DNA of 41,873 bases from contig WASQ01000100.1 in NCBI GenBank assembly GCA_009712185.1, positions 1 to 41,873 of the forward strand, in the 5' to 3' direction. Every line of letters starts with the position of its first letter. The first letter of the stretch is position 1. The stretch comes from Telmatospirillum sp. GTDB lineage: Bacteria; Pseudomonadota; Alphaproteobacteria; Rhodospirillales; Magnetospirillaceae. The notes below the pieces were generated by a model. The model did not search any database. It saw only the letters and a program-made list of their open reading frames with translations, and was not told where the DNA came from. Below are positions 33,801 to 41,873 of the stretch, piece by piece. Both the position numbers and the translations under genes were made by a program.

Positions 33801-36800
33801 CACCCTCGTCGTCGCCCGCCTGCATCAGGGTGACCCCCAGATTGTTGAGGGCGATCGGATGTCCGGGCTCCAGCATCAGGGCCCGCCGGCAGCAGTCCCG
33901 GGCCTCTTCGAGCCGTTCCAGATCCTGCAGGGCGGCCCCCAGATTACTGAGGCCCATGACAAATCCGGGCTCCAGCGCCAGGGCCCGCCGGTAGCAGAGC
34001 GCGGCGTCCCGCGGCCGGCCCAGGTCCTTCAACGATTTTCCCAGGTTGCTGAGGGCCTTGGCATAGTCGGGCCGGAGAATCACGGAGCGGCGGCAGCAGT
34101 CGGCGGCCTGCTCCGGGGCGCCGGCCTCCGCCAGGGCCGCGCCCAGATTGTTCAACGCCTCGGCATAGGTCGGATCGGCGGTGACGGCCCGCTTGAGCAA
34201 GGGCAGTCCCTGACCGTTCCCGTCCCGGCTCTGGCGGATCATGCCCAGGTGATGAAGGGCGAAGCTGTGATCCGGAACCTGCGTCAGGATGGCGCGGTAG
34301 AGTGTCTCGGCTTCCGGGATCCGGCCGGCGCGGTGCAGGTCGATGGCCCGGGCGAGGGGGAGATCCACGGGCGAGGCCGCGACCGGTGCGGGGCCGGGAC
34401 CGGCGGCAAGGCGCTCCAGGTCCCGGGCGAGCCGGGCGACGACGCCGTCCCAGTCGGCGGGAACCGTTTGCCGGATCAGGCGCAGCGTCGGGTACCAGGG
34501 GCTGTCGTCGCGATTTTGCAGCCAGCGCCAGCATCCGTCGAACCGGGACAGGAGCCGGACGGGCTTGCCCATCGCGCCCGCCAGATGGGCCACCGCGGTA
34601 TCGACCGTCACGACCAGATCCAGGTTGGCGACGATGGCCGCCGTGTCCATGAGGTCACCGACGTCGGCCATCGGGTCGAACGGGCGCAATTCCGCCCGCA
34701 GTGTGCCGATCTGGGCGGCCGCGTCACCCATCTGCAAGCTGATGAAGGAGATCCCCGCAATCGACAGCACAGGCGCCAAGGCGGCCAGCGGCATGCTGCG
34801 ACGGCGGTCGATGGCGGCGGCCCTGCGGTCGTGGGGACGGGGATCGCCGGCCCAGACCAGTCCGACCTTGAGGCCGGGAAGATGCGCCAGCCGCTCCGAC
34901 CAATGCGTCACAAGGTCCGGGTCCGGCCGAAGATACGGGATCCTGGCCGGCAGGTCGGTCAGGGTGACGCCCAGCCGGTAGGGCGCGCTCATGGCCGACA
35001 GGTGAACGTCGCACGGCGGCAGTTCTCCGCCACGGACCACGCCGCCGCTCACTCCGGGCACGGTGGCGAAGAGGCGGGCCAGCGGCGCCGGCGCCTCCAG
35101 CAGGACGCGGGCGCCGAGCGCCGCGATCGGCGCCGCGAACCGGGCAAACTGGATATCGTCGCCCAGACCCTGTTCCGACCACAGCAGCAGGGTCTTTCCC
35201 GCAAGGGGGCCGCCATCCCAGACCGGTCCGGCCATGGCGTCGCGCTGGGACCAGCCGGCACCGGGATGGAGACGCCATTCATGCTCCGCCCATCCTTCCG
35301 GGTACTGCCCGTCCTGAAGCAGCGCCGCCCCGAGGTTGCAGTGGATCTCAGGGTGGTCGGGGCAGAGCGCGAGGGCGCGCCTGAACAGCGCGATGGCCTC
35401 GTCCAGGCGTCCCTGCTCCTGCACAAGGGATCCCAGGTTGTTGAGCGGCTCGGCATGTCGGGGCAGCAGAAGCGTGGCGCGGCGGAGGCTGGCCTCCGCC
35501 CCCGCCCGGTCGCCGAGGTCCCTTTGCGCGGTCGCGAGATTGGTCCAGGCCTCGCCATAGGCGGGGGAGAGGCAGAGGGACTGGCGGATGGCGGCACAGG
35601 CGTCGGCGGGCGCCTCCCGCTGCAGGGCGATGACGCCCCGATGATGCAGAACTACGGGCTCCGCCGGATCGCGGGCCAGGATCCGGCGATAGAGGGTGTC
35701 GGCCTCGTCCAGGCGATGGGCGGCGTGATGCCCGACGGCCTCCGCGAACAGCCGTTCGGTCGGCGGAGGGGCTGCCTGCCCGGCGAGCTCCGACAGGGCC
35801 TGGACGACCCGGGCAACGACACCGTCCCAGTCGCCGGCCCTTGTCTGGCGGAACAGCCTCGCGGTCGGATACCAGGGACTGTCGTCGCGTCCGTCCAGCC
35901 ACCGCCAGCATCCGTTGAAGCGGTTCAGAATCCAGACAGGCCGGCCCATGCCGCCGGCCAGATGGGCGACCGAGGTATCGACGGTGATAACGAGATCGAG
36001 ATTGGCGACGATCGCCGCCGTGTCGGCGAAATCCTCCACCTCGTCCATCGGGTCGAAGGGACGCAGATCCGGCGGCAGGGCGTCCATCTCGGCGACGGCG
36101 GCCTCGCCCTTCTGAAGGCTGACGATGCTCAATCCCGACAGGGTCAGCAGGGGGATCAGGCGTGAGAGCGCGATACTGCGCCGCCGGTCGATGGCGTGGT
36201 TGCGGACGTTGTGCGTCCTGGGATCGCCCGCCCAGACCAGTCCGACCTTTATTCCCGTCAAGCCGGAAAGACGTTGTCGCCAGATGTCCCGCGCGGCCTC
36301 GTCGGCGAACAGATAGGGGACGTCCGCCGGGATGGTTTCGACCGTCGTCCCAAGGCGCGATGGAACGCTGAGCAGGGGTAGTTCAACATCGGCGACGGGC
36401 CGCGGATCCCCGTCCGAGACCACGCCGGCGACCCCGGGAACCGTTGCCAGAAGGCGCGCCAGGGGCGGATAGGCCTCGATCAGGACGCGGGCGCCCCGGG
36501 CGGCGAGAACCCCGGCGAACCGCGCGAACTGCAGGACATCGCCAAGACCCTGTTCCCGTCGCAGAAGAAGGGTGCGGCCCGCGAGATCCTCCCCGTTCCA
36601 GACCGGCCGTTCCGGCCGGATCGGCGTCAGGCCGGCAATCAGACCTTTCCACCGCCATTCGTAATTTTGCCATCCTTCGTCATAAAGTCCGCGCGACAGC
36701 AGGGCTGTTCCCAGGTTGTGGCGGGTTTCGGCGAGGTCGGGCGCAACGGCCAGGGCGTCACGGTAGAGAGCGACGGCCTCCTCGATGCGGCCCAGCTCAT

Positions 36801-39800
36801 GGAGGCTCGCCCCCATATTGGCGCACGCCCGGACCTGCCCGCGATCGACGGCGAGGGCCCGGCCACAGGCCGCGATCGCGGCTTCGTGGTGTTCCAGTTC
36901 TCCCAGCGCGCCGCCGAGATTGGTCCAGGCCATGGCGACGTCCGGCCTGACCGACAGTGCCTGACGATAGGCGGCCGCCGCATCGGCGGGGCGGTCAAGG
37001 TCGTGCAGCAGGGCGCCCAGCCGGTAGAGATCCTCAGCATCTTCCGGCTGGAGATCCGCCGCCATGCGCAGTGTCAGCAGCGCTGCCGCGGCTTGTCCGG
37101 TCTGCAAAAGGGCATGGGCAAGGTTGAGATGGGCGCCGACATGGCTCCGCTCGTGCAGGAGGGCCTGGCTGATCCACTGGATCGCCTCGGCGGCATGGCC
37201 GGACCAAAGGGCGATCAGCCCCAGATGATGCAGGCTGTCGAAATGACCGGGGTCATGCGCCAGGACCTTCCGGTATCCCGTGGCGGCCGCTTCCAGCCGT
37301 CCGGCCCGGTGATGCGCCAGCGCCTCGGCGAAGGGGCCGGTGGGCCGGGGCTCCGGGCGGGCCGTTCCCGGGGCATCAATGGTGCGCCCCGTGGCCGGTC
37401 GTGCCGCCACCAGCGACCGCAATTCGTCGGCGACCCGTTGAACCACCGGGGCCCAGGACCCGCGGGCCGGCTGCCCGAAAATCCGGGCGTTCGGATACCA
37501 GGGACTGTCTTCCCGGTTTTCCAGCCACCGCCAGCAACCGGCAAACCGAGACAGAATCCAGACGGGCTTTCCCAGCGCCCCGGCGAGATGGGCCACCGAT
37601 GTGTCGACGGTGATGACAAGATCGAGATTGGCGACGATGGCCGCCGTATCGGCGAAATCGGTGACGGCCTCCATCCAGTCGACCGGCCGGCGGCCTTCAG
37701 GCAGCCCCTCCATCTGACCGGCCGCCGCGCCCTTTTGCAGACTGACAAAACTGACGCCGGCGCAGTCCAGGATCGGTCGCATCTGCTCAAGACGCAGGCT
37801 GCGGCGCCGGTCCGTGGCATGGGCCCGGCGGTCGTGTGGCCTGGGGTCGCCGGACCAGACCAGACCCGCTTTCAGGCCCGGCAGGGCGGCGATCCGGTCG
37901 CGCCAGGCGGCCACCGCTTCCGGATCGGCCCGCAAATAAGGAACGCGCGACGGGATGGTGTCCCCTTGGGTGCCCAGGCGGAACGGCGCGCTCATCACGC
38001 TCAGGTGATAATCGAAGGGCGGCAGGGGATCCCCTTTGATCACCACCCGCGAAACGCCGGACAGAGTGGCGAGCAGGCGGGCCAGTCCGCGATAGGATTC
38101 CAGGATGACGCTTGCGCCGCGCGCGGCGAACAGGCTGGCATAGCGGCAGAACTGCAGCAGGTCGCCGAACCCCTGCTCCGGGTAAAGCAGCAGGGTTTTG
38201 CCGTGAAGCGGCTGTCCGGACCATTCCGGGCCCGGAAGCTCCCTCGGCGCGACTTCGGGATCGTCGCCCCGCCGGCGCCATTCATATTCCGCCCAGCCCT
38301 CCCTGTACCGGCCCTGCGCCAGCAGGACCGTGGCCAGATTGTAATGGGGCTCGACATGATCCGGGCCAAGACGGAGGGCGGTCCGGAAGGAGGATTCGGC
38401 CTCTGTCAGCCGTCCCGTCTCGCTGAGGACAACCCCCAGATTGGCATAGGCCTCGGCAAAGGCGGGGGCGACCGCAATCGCCTGGCGGCAGGCCATCGTC
38501 GCCTGCTCCCACTGTTCCAGTTCGCCCAGGGTGCTGGCCCAGTTGGACAGCGCGGTCGCATAGTCCGGCTTGATCAGGGCTGCGCGTCGGAACAGGTCCC
38601 GCGCTTCCGCCAGACGTCCCTGGTTCAGGCGCACCACGCCGAGATTGCTGGTCGCCTCCGGATTGTCGGGACGAAGCGCCAGGGCGTCGGCGATGGTCTT
38701 TGCCGCCTCCTCAAGCCGGTGTTCCTTGAGCGCGGTCAGGCCAAGATGATGCCGGGCGTCGACATGGTCGGGATCGAGCGACAGGATCGTCCGGTAGAGG
38801 GGGGCGGCCTCGGCCATATGGCCCGCCTCAAAAAGACGGATGGCGTCGGCGAACAGGCGGCCGATCCGTTCCATCTCCGTCGGCGACCGGTGCCGGGGAG
38901 GGGGGACCTGACGCGGCAATGGCGGGACGGGCAATGACGCCTCCCCGTTCGCCGGTCCGGTCCGCCCGGCCTTTCCGGCGACGGCTGTGGTCAGCGCTTC
39001 GCCGACACGGGCGATCACACTGTCCCAGTCTCCCGGAACCATCTGGCGGAACAGGCGGGCCGAGGGATACCACGGGCTGTCGTCGCGATCCGTCAGCCAG
39101 CGCCAGCAACCATCGAAGCGCGACAGAATCCAGACGGGTGTGCCCATGGCGCCGGCCAGATGGGCGACCGAGGTATCGACCGTGATGACGAGATCGAGAT
39201 TGGCGATGATGGCCGCCGTATCGGCGAAATCCACAACCCCGCCCATCGGATCGAACGGGCGCAGATCCAAGGGAAGATCCACGATCTGGCGGGCGGCGTC
39301 GCCTTTTTGCAGGCTGACGAAGGAGACGCCCGCCCGTCTCAGCAGCGGTTGCAGATGTCTGAGGCCGATGCTGCGGCGTCTGTCCACCGCATGGGCCCGG
39401 GGATCGTCCGAGCGGGGGGCCCCGGCCCACACCAGGCCGACCCGGACTCCTGACAGGGATGCAAGACGATGGCGCCATGCCGCGACGGTCTCCGGGTCCG
39501 CCGTCACATAGGGCCCATCCGCGGGAACCGTGTCGAGCGTGGTGCCGAACAGGCAGGGGGCACCCATCATCGGCAGCGACAGGTCGGCCGGCGGGACCGG
39601 TTCGCCCGCCGCGATGACCTGGGAGACGCCGGGAACGGACGCGAGAAGCCGCCTCAGAGGTGGTTGAACCTCGATGATGACGCGGGCTCCGCGGGCGGCG
39701 ATTCCTGCGGAATAGCGGACAAACTGAAGGACATCGCCCAGTCCCTGCTCCCCGTAAAACAGCAGCGTCTTCCCGGCGATGTCCTGGCCGGTCCAGCGGG

Positions 39801-41790
39801 GGGCCGAAAGATGTCGCGGACGGGCCTCCGGCACGCCACCCCGCCAGGCCCATTCATGCTCCCGCCAGCCCTCCGCCAGATCGCCGGTCAGCAGCAGCGC
39901 CAGACCCAGATTGTAATGGGTGCCGGCCAGCGCGGGCTCTAAAACCAGTGCCCGCCGGTAGGCGGCGATGGCGTCCGGGATCTGTCCCGTCTCCTGAAGC
40001 GCAACCCCGAGATTCGACAGGACCTGGGCCGAGCCGGGATCCAGAATCAGGCTGTTGCGGTGGCAACGGACCGCGAGGGCGGTCTCTCCCAGATCACTGA
40101 AAATCAGCCCCAGATTGTTGTGGGCGTCGGCGTAGTCGGGACGCAGAAGAATAGCGCGGTGGAAATTCTCAAGTGCCGCCATGCTGCGGCCGCACTGCCG
40201 GTGCAGCAGCCCCAGATTGTTATGGGCTTCCGCATGTCCGGGGCCGACCAGATGACCGGCCAGAAGGGTCAGATAGAAAACCTCCGCGGTGTCGAACGCG
40301 CCCTGGGCATGATGGGTGACGGCCTCCCGGAACAGGCGGGAAACCTCGTCGGCGGGCATGGGAGACGCGGGCGCCAAGCCCTTTGACGGCGGAATGGCGG
40401 AGTTGTCACTCCCGGTCAACGTGCCAAAAGCGTCGGCGACACGGGCGATGACTCCCGTCCAGTCGCCCGGACAGGTCTGGCGGAACAGGCGGGCCGTCGG
40501 ATACCAGGGCGTGTCGTCGCGTTCCGTCAGCCAGCGCCAGCATCCGTCGAAGCGGGACAGAATCCAGACGGGCTTGCCCATGGCGCCGGCCAGATGGGCG
40601 ACGGACGTATCGACCGTGATGACCAGATCGAGATTGGCGATGATGGCGGCGGTATCGGCGAAGTCGCCGACTTCCGTCATCGGGTCGAGGGGGCGGATCG
40701 CGGCGGGAAGATCGGCGATTTCCCCGGCCGCCGGACCCATTTGAAGACTGACGAAGCGGATTCCCGGCAGGGACAGCAGGGGACGCATCGCAGCCAGCGC
40801 CATGCTGCGGCGCCGATCGATGGCGTTGGCGACGGGATCGTGCCGCCGGGCATCGCCAGCCCAGACGACGCCGGCCAGCAGGCCCGGTCCCCGTGGCAGA
40901 CGCCGGCCCCAGGAGGCTGCCAGGGCGGGGTCGGCGCTGACATAGGGGCAATCGGCGGGGATATCGGCCAGCGTGGTTCCGAACCGGTGCGGGGCACTGA
41001 GAAGGGGCAGATGACAATCGAAAGCGGGAAGAGGGTCGCCCCCCGCGATGACGTCCGAAACACCCGGAACCGTCGCCAGAAGCCGCTTCAGCCCCGGATG
41101 GACCTCCAGGATGACGGTCGCCCCCCGGGCGGCCGCCAGGGCGGCATAGCGGGAAAAATGGATGGCGTCGCCATGACCCTGCTCGGCATGCAGCAAAAGA
41201 CGCCGGCCGGTCAGATCGCCGCCGGTCCACAAGGGGCTGGGGAACGGGCGCGGGATCAGATTGCGGATGCCCCCCAGCCACCGCCATTCATATTCGCTCC
41301 AGCCTTCCCGGAACTGGCCGGCGAGAAGCAGTGAGCCCCCCAGATTGGCGTGCGCCTGCGCATAGTCCGGCTTCAGGCGGATGGCGGGCCGGAAGGCGCC
41401 GACCGCTTCGGCCGGACGGTTGAGGTCCTTCCAGGCGACGCCAAGATTGTTGAAAACCGCCGGAAAGCCGGGCCAGCGCTTCGCGACGTCGAGTTGCAGC
41501 GCCACGGCCTCCTCCAGACGTCCTTTCGCGCGGAGCAGGCAGCCGAGATTGGTCAGCACTTCCGGATAGTCCGGCCTTATCGCCAGCGCCGCCCGATAGT
41601 CCGCCTCCGCCGCGTCAAGATGTCCGGCCTCGTGCGAGGCGATCGCCGCCCGCAGACGCCGTCCCGCCTCATCGCCATCATTCCTGTCGGCCCCGGCGCC
41701 GGCAGGGTCGGTTGCCAGCGTTTCATCTGAGCCATCGGGCCCATCTCCGCCCGGAGCGGGCCTCCGAGCTTGTGAAAAAGTCAGTGGCAC
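30838..41790 (-). CDS. Giant protein with seven TPR + GT9-like modules
   Basis: At least 3650 residues. Seven modules, each a TPR array plus capping helix plus GT9-like domain, at about 41790-40360, 40359-38875, 38874-37340, 37339-35760, 35759-34361, 34360-32771 and 32770-30838. TPR counts are about 3, 4, 5, 6, 4, 6 and 9. All seven keep EQGxGD, DRRRS, VDT[SA]V, GxMG[KRT]P and the REDSPWYP/RDDSPWYP-type end, so none looks dead. Modules are joined by short Pro/Ala/Gly-rich linkers. The listed start is a GTG; GGAGG is only 3 bp away and the frame stays open to the window edge, so the true start may be further right. No signal peptide or membrane helix is visible. It overlaps the next gene by ATGA. 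It probably glycosylates a protein or builds a glycan in the cytoplasm; this is inference. Confidence 0.85.
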   Translation of the reverse strand: MPLTFSQARRPAPGGDGPDGSDETLATDPAGAGADRNDGDEAGRRLRAAIASHEAGHLDAAEADYRAALAIRPDYPEVLTNLGCLLRAKGRLEEAVALQLDVAKRWPGFPAVFNNLGVAWKDLNRPAEAVGAFRPAIRLKPDYAQAHANLGGSLLLAGQFREGWSEYEWRWLGGIRNLIPRPFPSPLWTGGDLTGRRLLLHAEQGHGDAIHFSRYAALAAARGATVILEVHPGLKRLLATVPGVSDVIAGGDPLPAFDCHLPLLSAPHRFGTTLADIPADCPYVSADPALAASWGRRLPRGPGLLAGVVWAGDARRHDPVANAIDRRRSMALAAMRPLLSLPGIRFVSLQMGPAAGEIADLPAAIRPLDPMTEVGDFADTAAIIANLDLVITVDTSVAHLAGAMGKPVWILSRFDGCWRWLTERDDTPWYPTARLFRQTCPGDWTGVIARVADAFGTLTGSDNSAIPPSKGLAPASPMPADEVSRLFREAVTHHAQGAFDTAEVFYLTLLAGHLVGPGHAEAHNNLGLLHRQCGRSMAALENFHRAILLRPDYADAHNNLGLIFSDLGETALAVRCHRNSLILDPGSAQVLSNLGVALQETGQIPDAIAAYRRALVLEPALAGTHYNLGLALLLTGDLAEGWREHEWAWRGGVPEARPRHLSAPRWTGQDIAGKTLLFYGEQGLGDVLQFVRYSAGIAARGARVIIEVQPPLRRLLASVPGVSQVIAAGEPVPPADLSLPMMGAPCLFGTTLDTVPADGPYVTADPETVAAWRHRLASLSGVRVGLVWAGAPRSDDPRAHAVDRRRSIGLRHLQPLLRRAGVSFVSLQKGDAARQIVDLPLDLRPFDPMGGVVDFADTAAIIANLDLVITVDTSVAHLAGAMGTPVWILSRFDGCWRWLTDRDDSPWYPSARLFRQMVPGDWDSVIARVGEALTTAVAGKAGRTGPANGEASLPVPPLPRQVPPPRHRSPTEMERIGRLFADAIRLFEAGHMAEAAPLYRTILSLDPDHVDARHHLGLTALKEHRLEEAAKTIADALALRPDNPEATSNLGVVRLNQGRLAEARDLFRRAALIKPDYATALSNWASTLGELEQWEQATMACRQAIAVAPAFAEAYANLGVVLSETGRLTEAESSFRTALRLGPDHVEPHYNLATVLLAQGRYREGWAEYEWRRRGDDPEVAPRELPGPEWSGQPLHGKTLLLYPEQGFGDLLQFCRYASLFAARGASVILESYRGLARLLATLSGVSRVVIKGDPLPPFDYHLSVMSAPFRLGTQGDTIPSRVPYLRADPEAVAAWRDRIAALPGLKAGLVWSGDPRPHDRRAHATDRRRSLRLEQMRPILDCAGVSFVSLQKGAAAGQMEGLPEGRRPVDWMEAVTDFADTAAIVANLDLVITVDTSVAHLAGALGKPVWILSRFAGCWRWLENREDSPWYPNARIFGQPARGSWAPVVQRVADELRSLVAARPATGRTIDAPGTARPEPRPTGPFAEALAHHRAGRLEAAATGYRKVLAHDPGHFDSLHHLGLIALWSGHAAEAIQWISQALLHERSHVGAHLNLAHALLQTGQAAAALLTLRMAADLQPEDAEDLYRLGALLHDLDRPADAAAAYRQALSVRPDVAMAWTNLGGALGELEHHEAAIAACGRALAVDRGQVRACANMGASLHELGRIEEAVALYRDALAVAPDLAETRHNLGTALLSRGLYDEGWQNYEWRWKGLIAGLTPIRPERPVWNGEDLAGRTLLLRREQGLGDVLQFARFAGVLAARGARVLIEAYPPLARLLATVPGVAGVVSDGDPRPVADVELPLLSVPSRLGTTVETIPADVPYLFADEAARDIWRQRLSGLTGIKVGLVWAGDPRTHNVRNHAIDRRRSIALSRLIPLLTLSGLSIVSLQKGEAAVAEMDALPPDLRPFDPMDEVEDFADTAAIVANLDLVITVDTSVAHLAGGMGRPVWILNRFNGCWRWLDGRDDSPWYPTARLFRQTRAGDWDGVVARVVQALSELAGQAAPPPTERLFAEAVGHHAAHRLDEADTLYRRILARDPAEPVVLHHRGVIALQREAPADACAAIRQSLCLSPAYGEAWTNLATAQRDLGDRAGAEASLRRATLLLPRHAEPLNNLGSLVQEQGRLDEAIALFRRALALCPDHPEIHCNLGAALLQDGQYPEGWAEHEWRLHPGAGWSQRDAMAGPVWDGGPLAGKTLLLWSEQGLGDDIQFARFAAPIAALGARVLLEAPAPLARLFATVPGVSGGVVRGGELPPCDVHLSAMSAPYRLGVTLTDLPARIPYLRPDPDLVTHWSERLAHLPGLKVGLVWAGDPRPHDRRAAAIDRRRSMPLAALAPVLSIAGISFISLQMGDAAAQIGTLRAELRPFDPMADVGDLMDTAAIVANLDLVVTVDTAVAHLAGAMGKPVRLLSRFDGCWRWLQNRDDSPWYPTLRLIRQTVPADWDGVVARLARDLERLAAGPGPAPVAASPVDLPLARAIDLHRAGRIPEAETLYRAILTQVPDHSFALHHLGMIRQSRDGNGQGLPLLKRAVTADPTYAEALNNLGAALAEAGAPEQAADCCRRSVILRPDYAKALSNLGKSLKDLGRPRDAALCYRRALALEPGFVMGLSNLGAALQDLERLEEARDCCRRALMLEPGHPIALNNLGVTLMQAGDDEGAAIACDRAVTAAPDYAEAHVNLGMALLLRGDFARGWAEYDWRWRGGMAALPDRRLDRPRWSGEDLSGRTLLFHGEQGLGDVLHFVRFALPLAGLGARVLVEAHAPLKRLLATVPGVSGVLAFGETLPPFDFHLPMLSAPLALAAAPATWAEAVPYLKADPVLTGLWGRRLSCLSGLKVGLVWAGNPRPHDPGAHLVDRRRSLPLAALTPLLAMPGLSFVSLQLGDAAREIEALPPDLRPTDPTGDISDFADTAAIVANLDLVISVDTSVVHLTGAMGKPVWVMSRFDGCWRWLKERDDSPWYPTLRLFRQAGAGDWTDVVAAVMAALQNLRPPPRRDEAGTPAARFSEAVTHHQAGRLDAAEAIYRDLLDGEPDNIGCLYHLGVLRGQRGDATGAIALLRRAADRNGSIPGLHLALADALSSTGAIGEAIAAYRDALTLAPDLVPALYNLGNALLAGSDTGNAARCFRQAVQCRPDLPEPYNNLGNALSSTGAFDEAGRAFAHAAALRPDIAAAHNNLGNIRKEQGRETDAAACFHTALSIDPGYVEARYNLANLLLETGDADGALRHFRQVIALRPDLAEAYNNFGSLMHMAGDLDQAALCYRRCLAIAPDFTEAHANLGTVWRDQGSLDQADAAYRTAIALNPGYGLAHTNLGVTLLLRGEFEEGLAEYEWRSRKGPGGDPRRYDRPLWAGQPRAGRTLLLHCEQGLGDALHFARYVPILAGMGASVVLEAYPPLVRLFSTLPGLSGLVPAGAALPAHDFQLPLMSVAHRLGTRLDSIPGDVPYLSADPVLSRRWAARLSHLRGLKVGLVWAGDPRPHDPRASAVDRRRSVPLERLARLLPLPGASFVSLQKGQAARTLETLPQALRPFDPMAEVSDFADTAAIIANLDLVITVDTSVAHLAGAMGRPVWILSRFDGCWRWLQDRDDSPWYPTARLFRQPSPGDWDAVAGAVGAALSALLTPSPTGSGDRTPGIVFPAATDPVFK

Positions 41791-41857
41791 AGGCCTCCGC
41801 GCCTGTGTTCCGGAGAGGCCGACGTTCAGAAATTCCGCCGCTGTCGCGGCGGAGGGC

Positions 41858-41870
41858 GGGGGGGGGGGGG
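41858..41870. repeat. Run of 13 G at the right edge
   Basis: A 13-bp G homopolymer (C on the coding strand) lies 68 bp upstream of the GTG called for the giant gene, in sequence where that gene's frame is still open. It may be a slippage tract or an artefact where an assembly stopped. Confidence 0.6.
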
Positions 41871-41873
41871 CGG

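Larger units (their letters stand above)
25182..41790 (-). repeat. Tandem array of ten homologous TPR-GT coding modules
   Basis: Ten units of about 1.4-2.3 kb run head to tail across three genes (seven, one and two units). The most conserved DNA is the segment coding for the IANLDLVITVDTSVAHLAGA region, e.g. near 40574, 39140, 37580, 35950, 34570, 32960, 31080, 28690, 27150 and 25396. Units at the two ends share a 67-bp perfect match. Confidence 0.9.

Noticed and set aside
33553-36165. Long open frames on the plus strand opposite the giant gene (also at 36667-38937, 23425-25566 and 25980-27656)
   Set aside because: They mirror the repetitive GC-rich coding strand, are rich in Arg/Gly/Pro, have no recognisable domain or ribosome site, and recur with the same sequence opposite each module.
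25182-41790. Repeats read as a CRISPR array or mobile element
   Set aside because: The repeats are protein-coding modules of 1.4-2.3 kb with diverged sequence; no short identical repeats with spacers, terminal inverted repeats or transposase.

Overview
The window looks like chromosome of a GC-rich, motile Gram-negative bacterium, most likely an alphaproteobacterium of the Rhodospirillales (Magnetospirillum/Phaeospirillum type). This rests on codon bias, the flagellar cap gene fliD beside fliS, abundant TPR-glycosyltransferase proteins and the LPS/capsule-type sugar genes. It is an inference from gene content; no rRNA or other marker gene is present. No tRNA, transposase, CRISPR array or prophage gene was seen.

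Region 1 (about 1-16.2 kb) is a surface-polysaccharide island with lower GC than the rest. On the left are a radical SAM/SPASM protein and a methyltransferase (leftward), divergent from a TylF-like methyltransferase (rightward). Next comes a nine-gene leftward transcription unit, in order of transcription from about 12.0 to 3.1 kb: arabinose-5-phosphate isomerase (SIS+CBS), NAD-dependent epimerase, the two halves of a transketolase, a HAD phosphatase, an APH-type kinase, an HldE-like fusion with reversed domain order, a sugar-1-phosphate nucleotidylyltransferase and a UDP-galactopyranose-mutase-like flavoprotein. Rightward from 12.6 kb are a GT9-like glycosyltransferase, a nucleotidyltransferase-kinase fusion and a small HAD phosphatase. 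A GmhA-like phosphoheptose isomerase follows leftward. Together these could make and activate heptose-like or ketose-derived sugars: transketolase can supply sedoheptulose-7-phosphate and GmhA can isomerise it.

Region 2 (16.4-23.6 kb) starts with an 831-residue protein resembling the HAD-type LPS protein COG5610 but with its HAD catalytic residues lost. It continues with an ECF sigma factor behind a near-perfect sigma-54 promoter, fliD, fliS, a small unknown gene and a second fliS paralogue.

Region 3 (23.7 kb to the right edge) is one leftward operon of four genes, each overlapping the next by ATGA. The genes encode a giant protein of at least 3650 residues with seven TPR+GT9-like modules, a 773-residue single-module protein, a 1113-residue two-module protein, and a GT41 (O-GlcNAc-transferase-like) protein. 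This gives ten homologous TPR+glycosyltransferase modules in 16.6 kb. Its position beside fliD/fliS suggests glycosylation of flagellin or another surface protein. The modular array is the most unusual object in the window. The giant gene's frame is open to the right edge and a run of 13 G lies there, so its true 5' end is not fixed.
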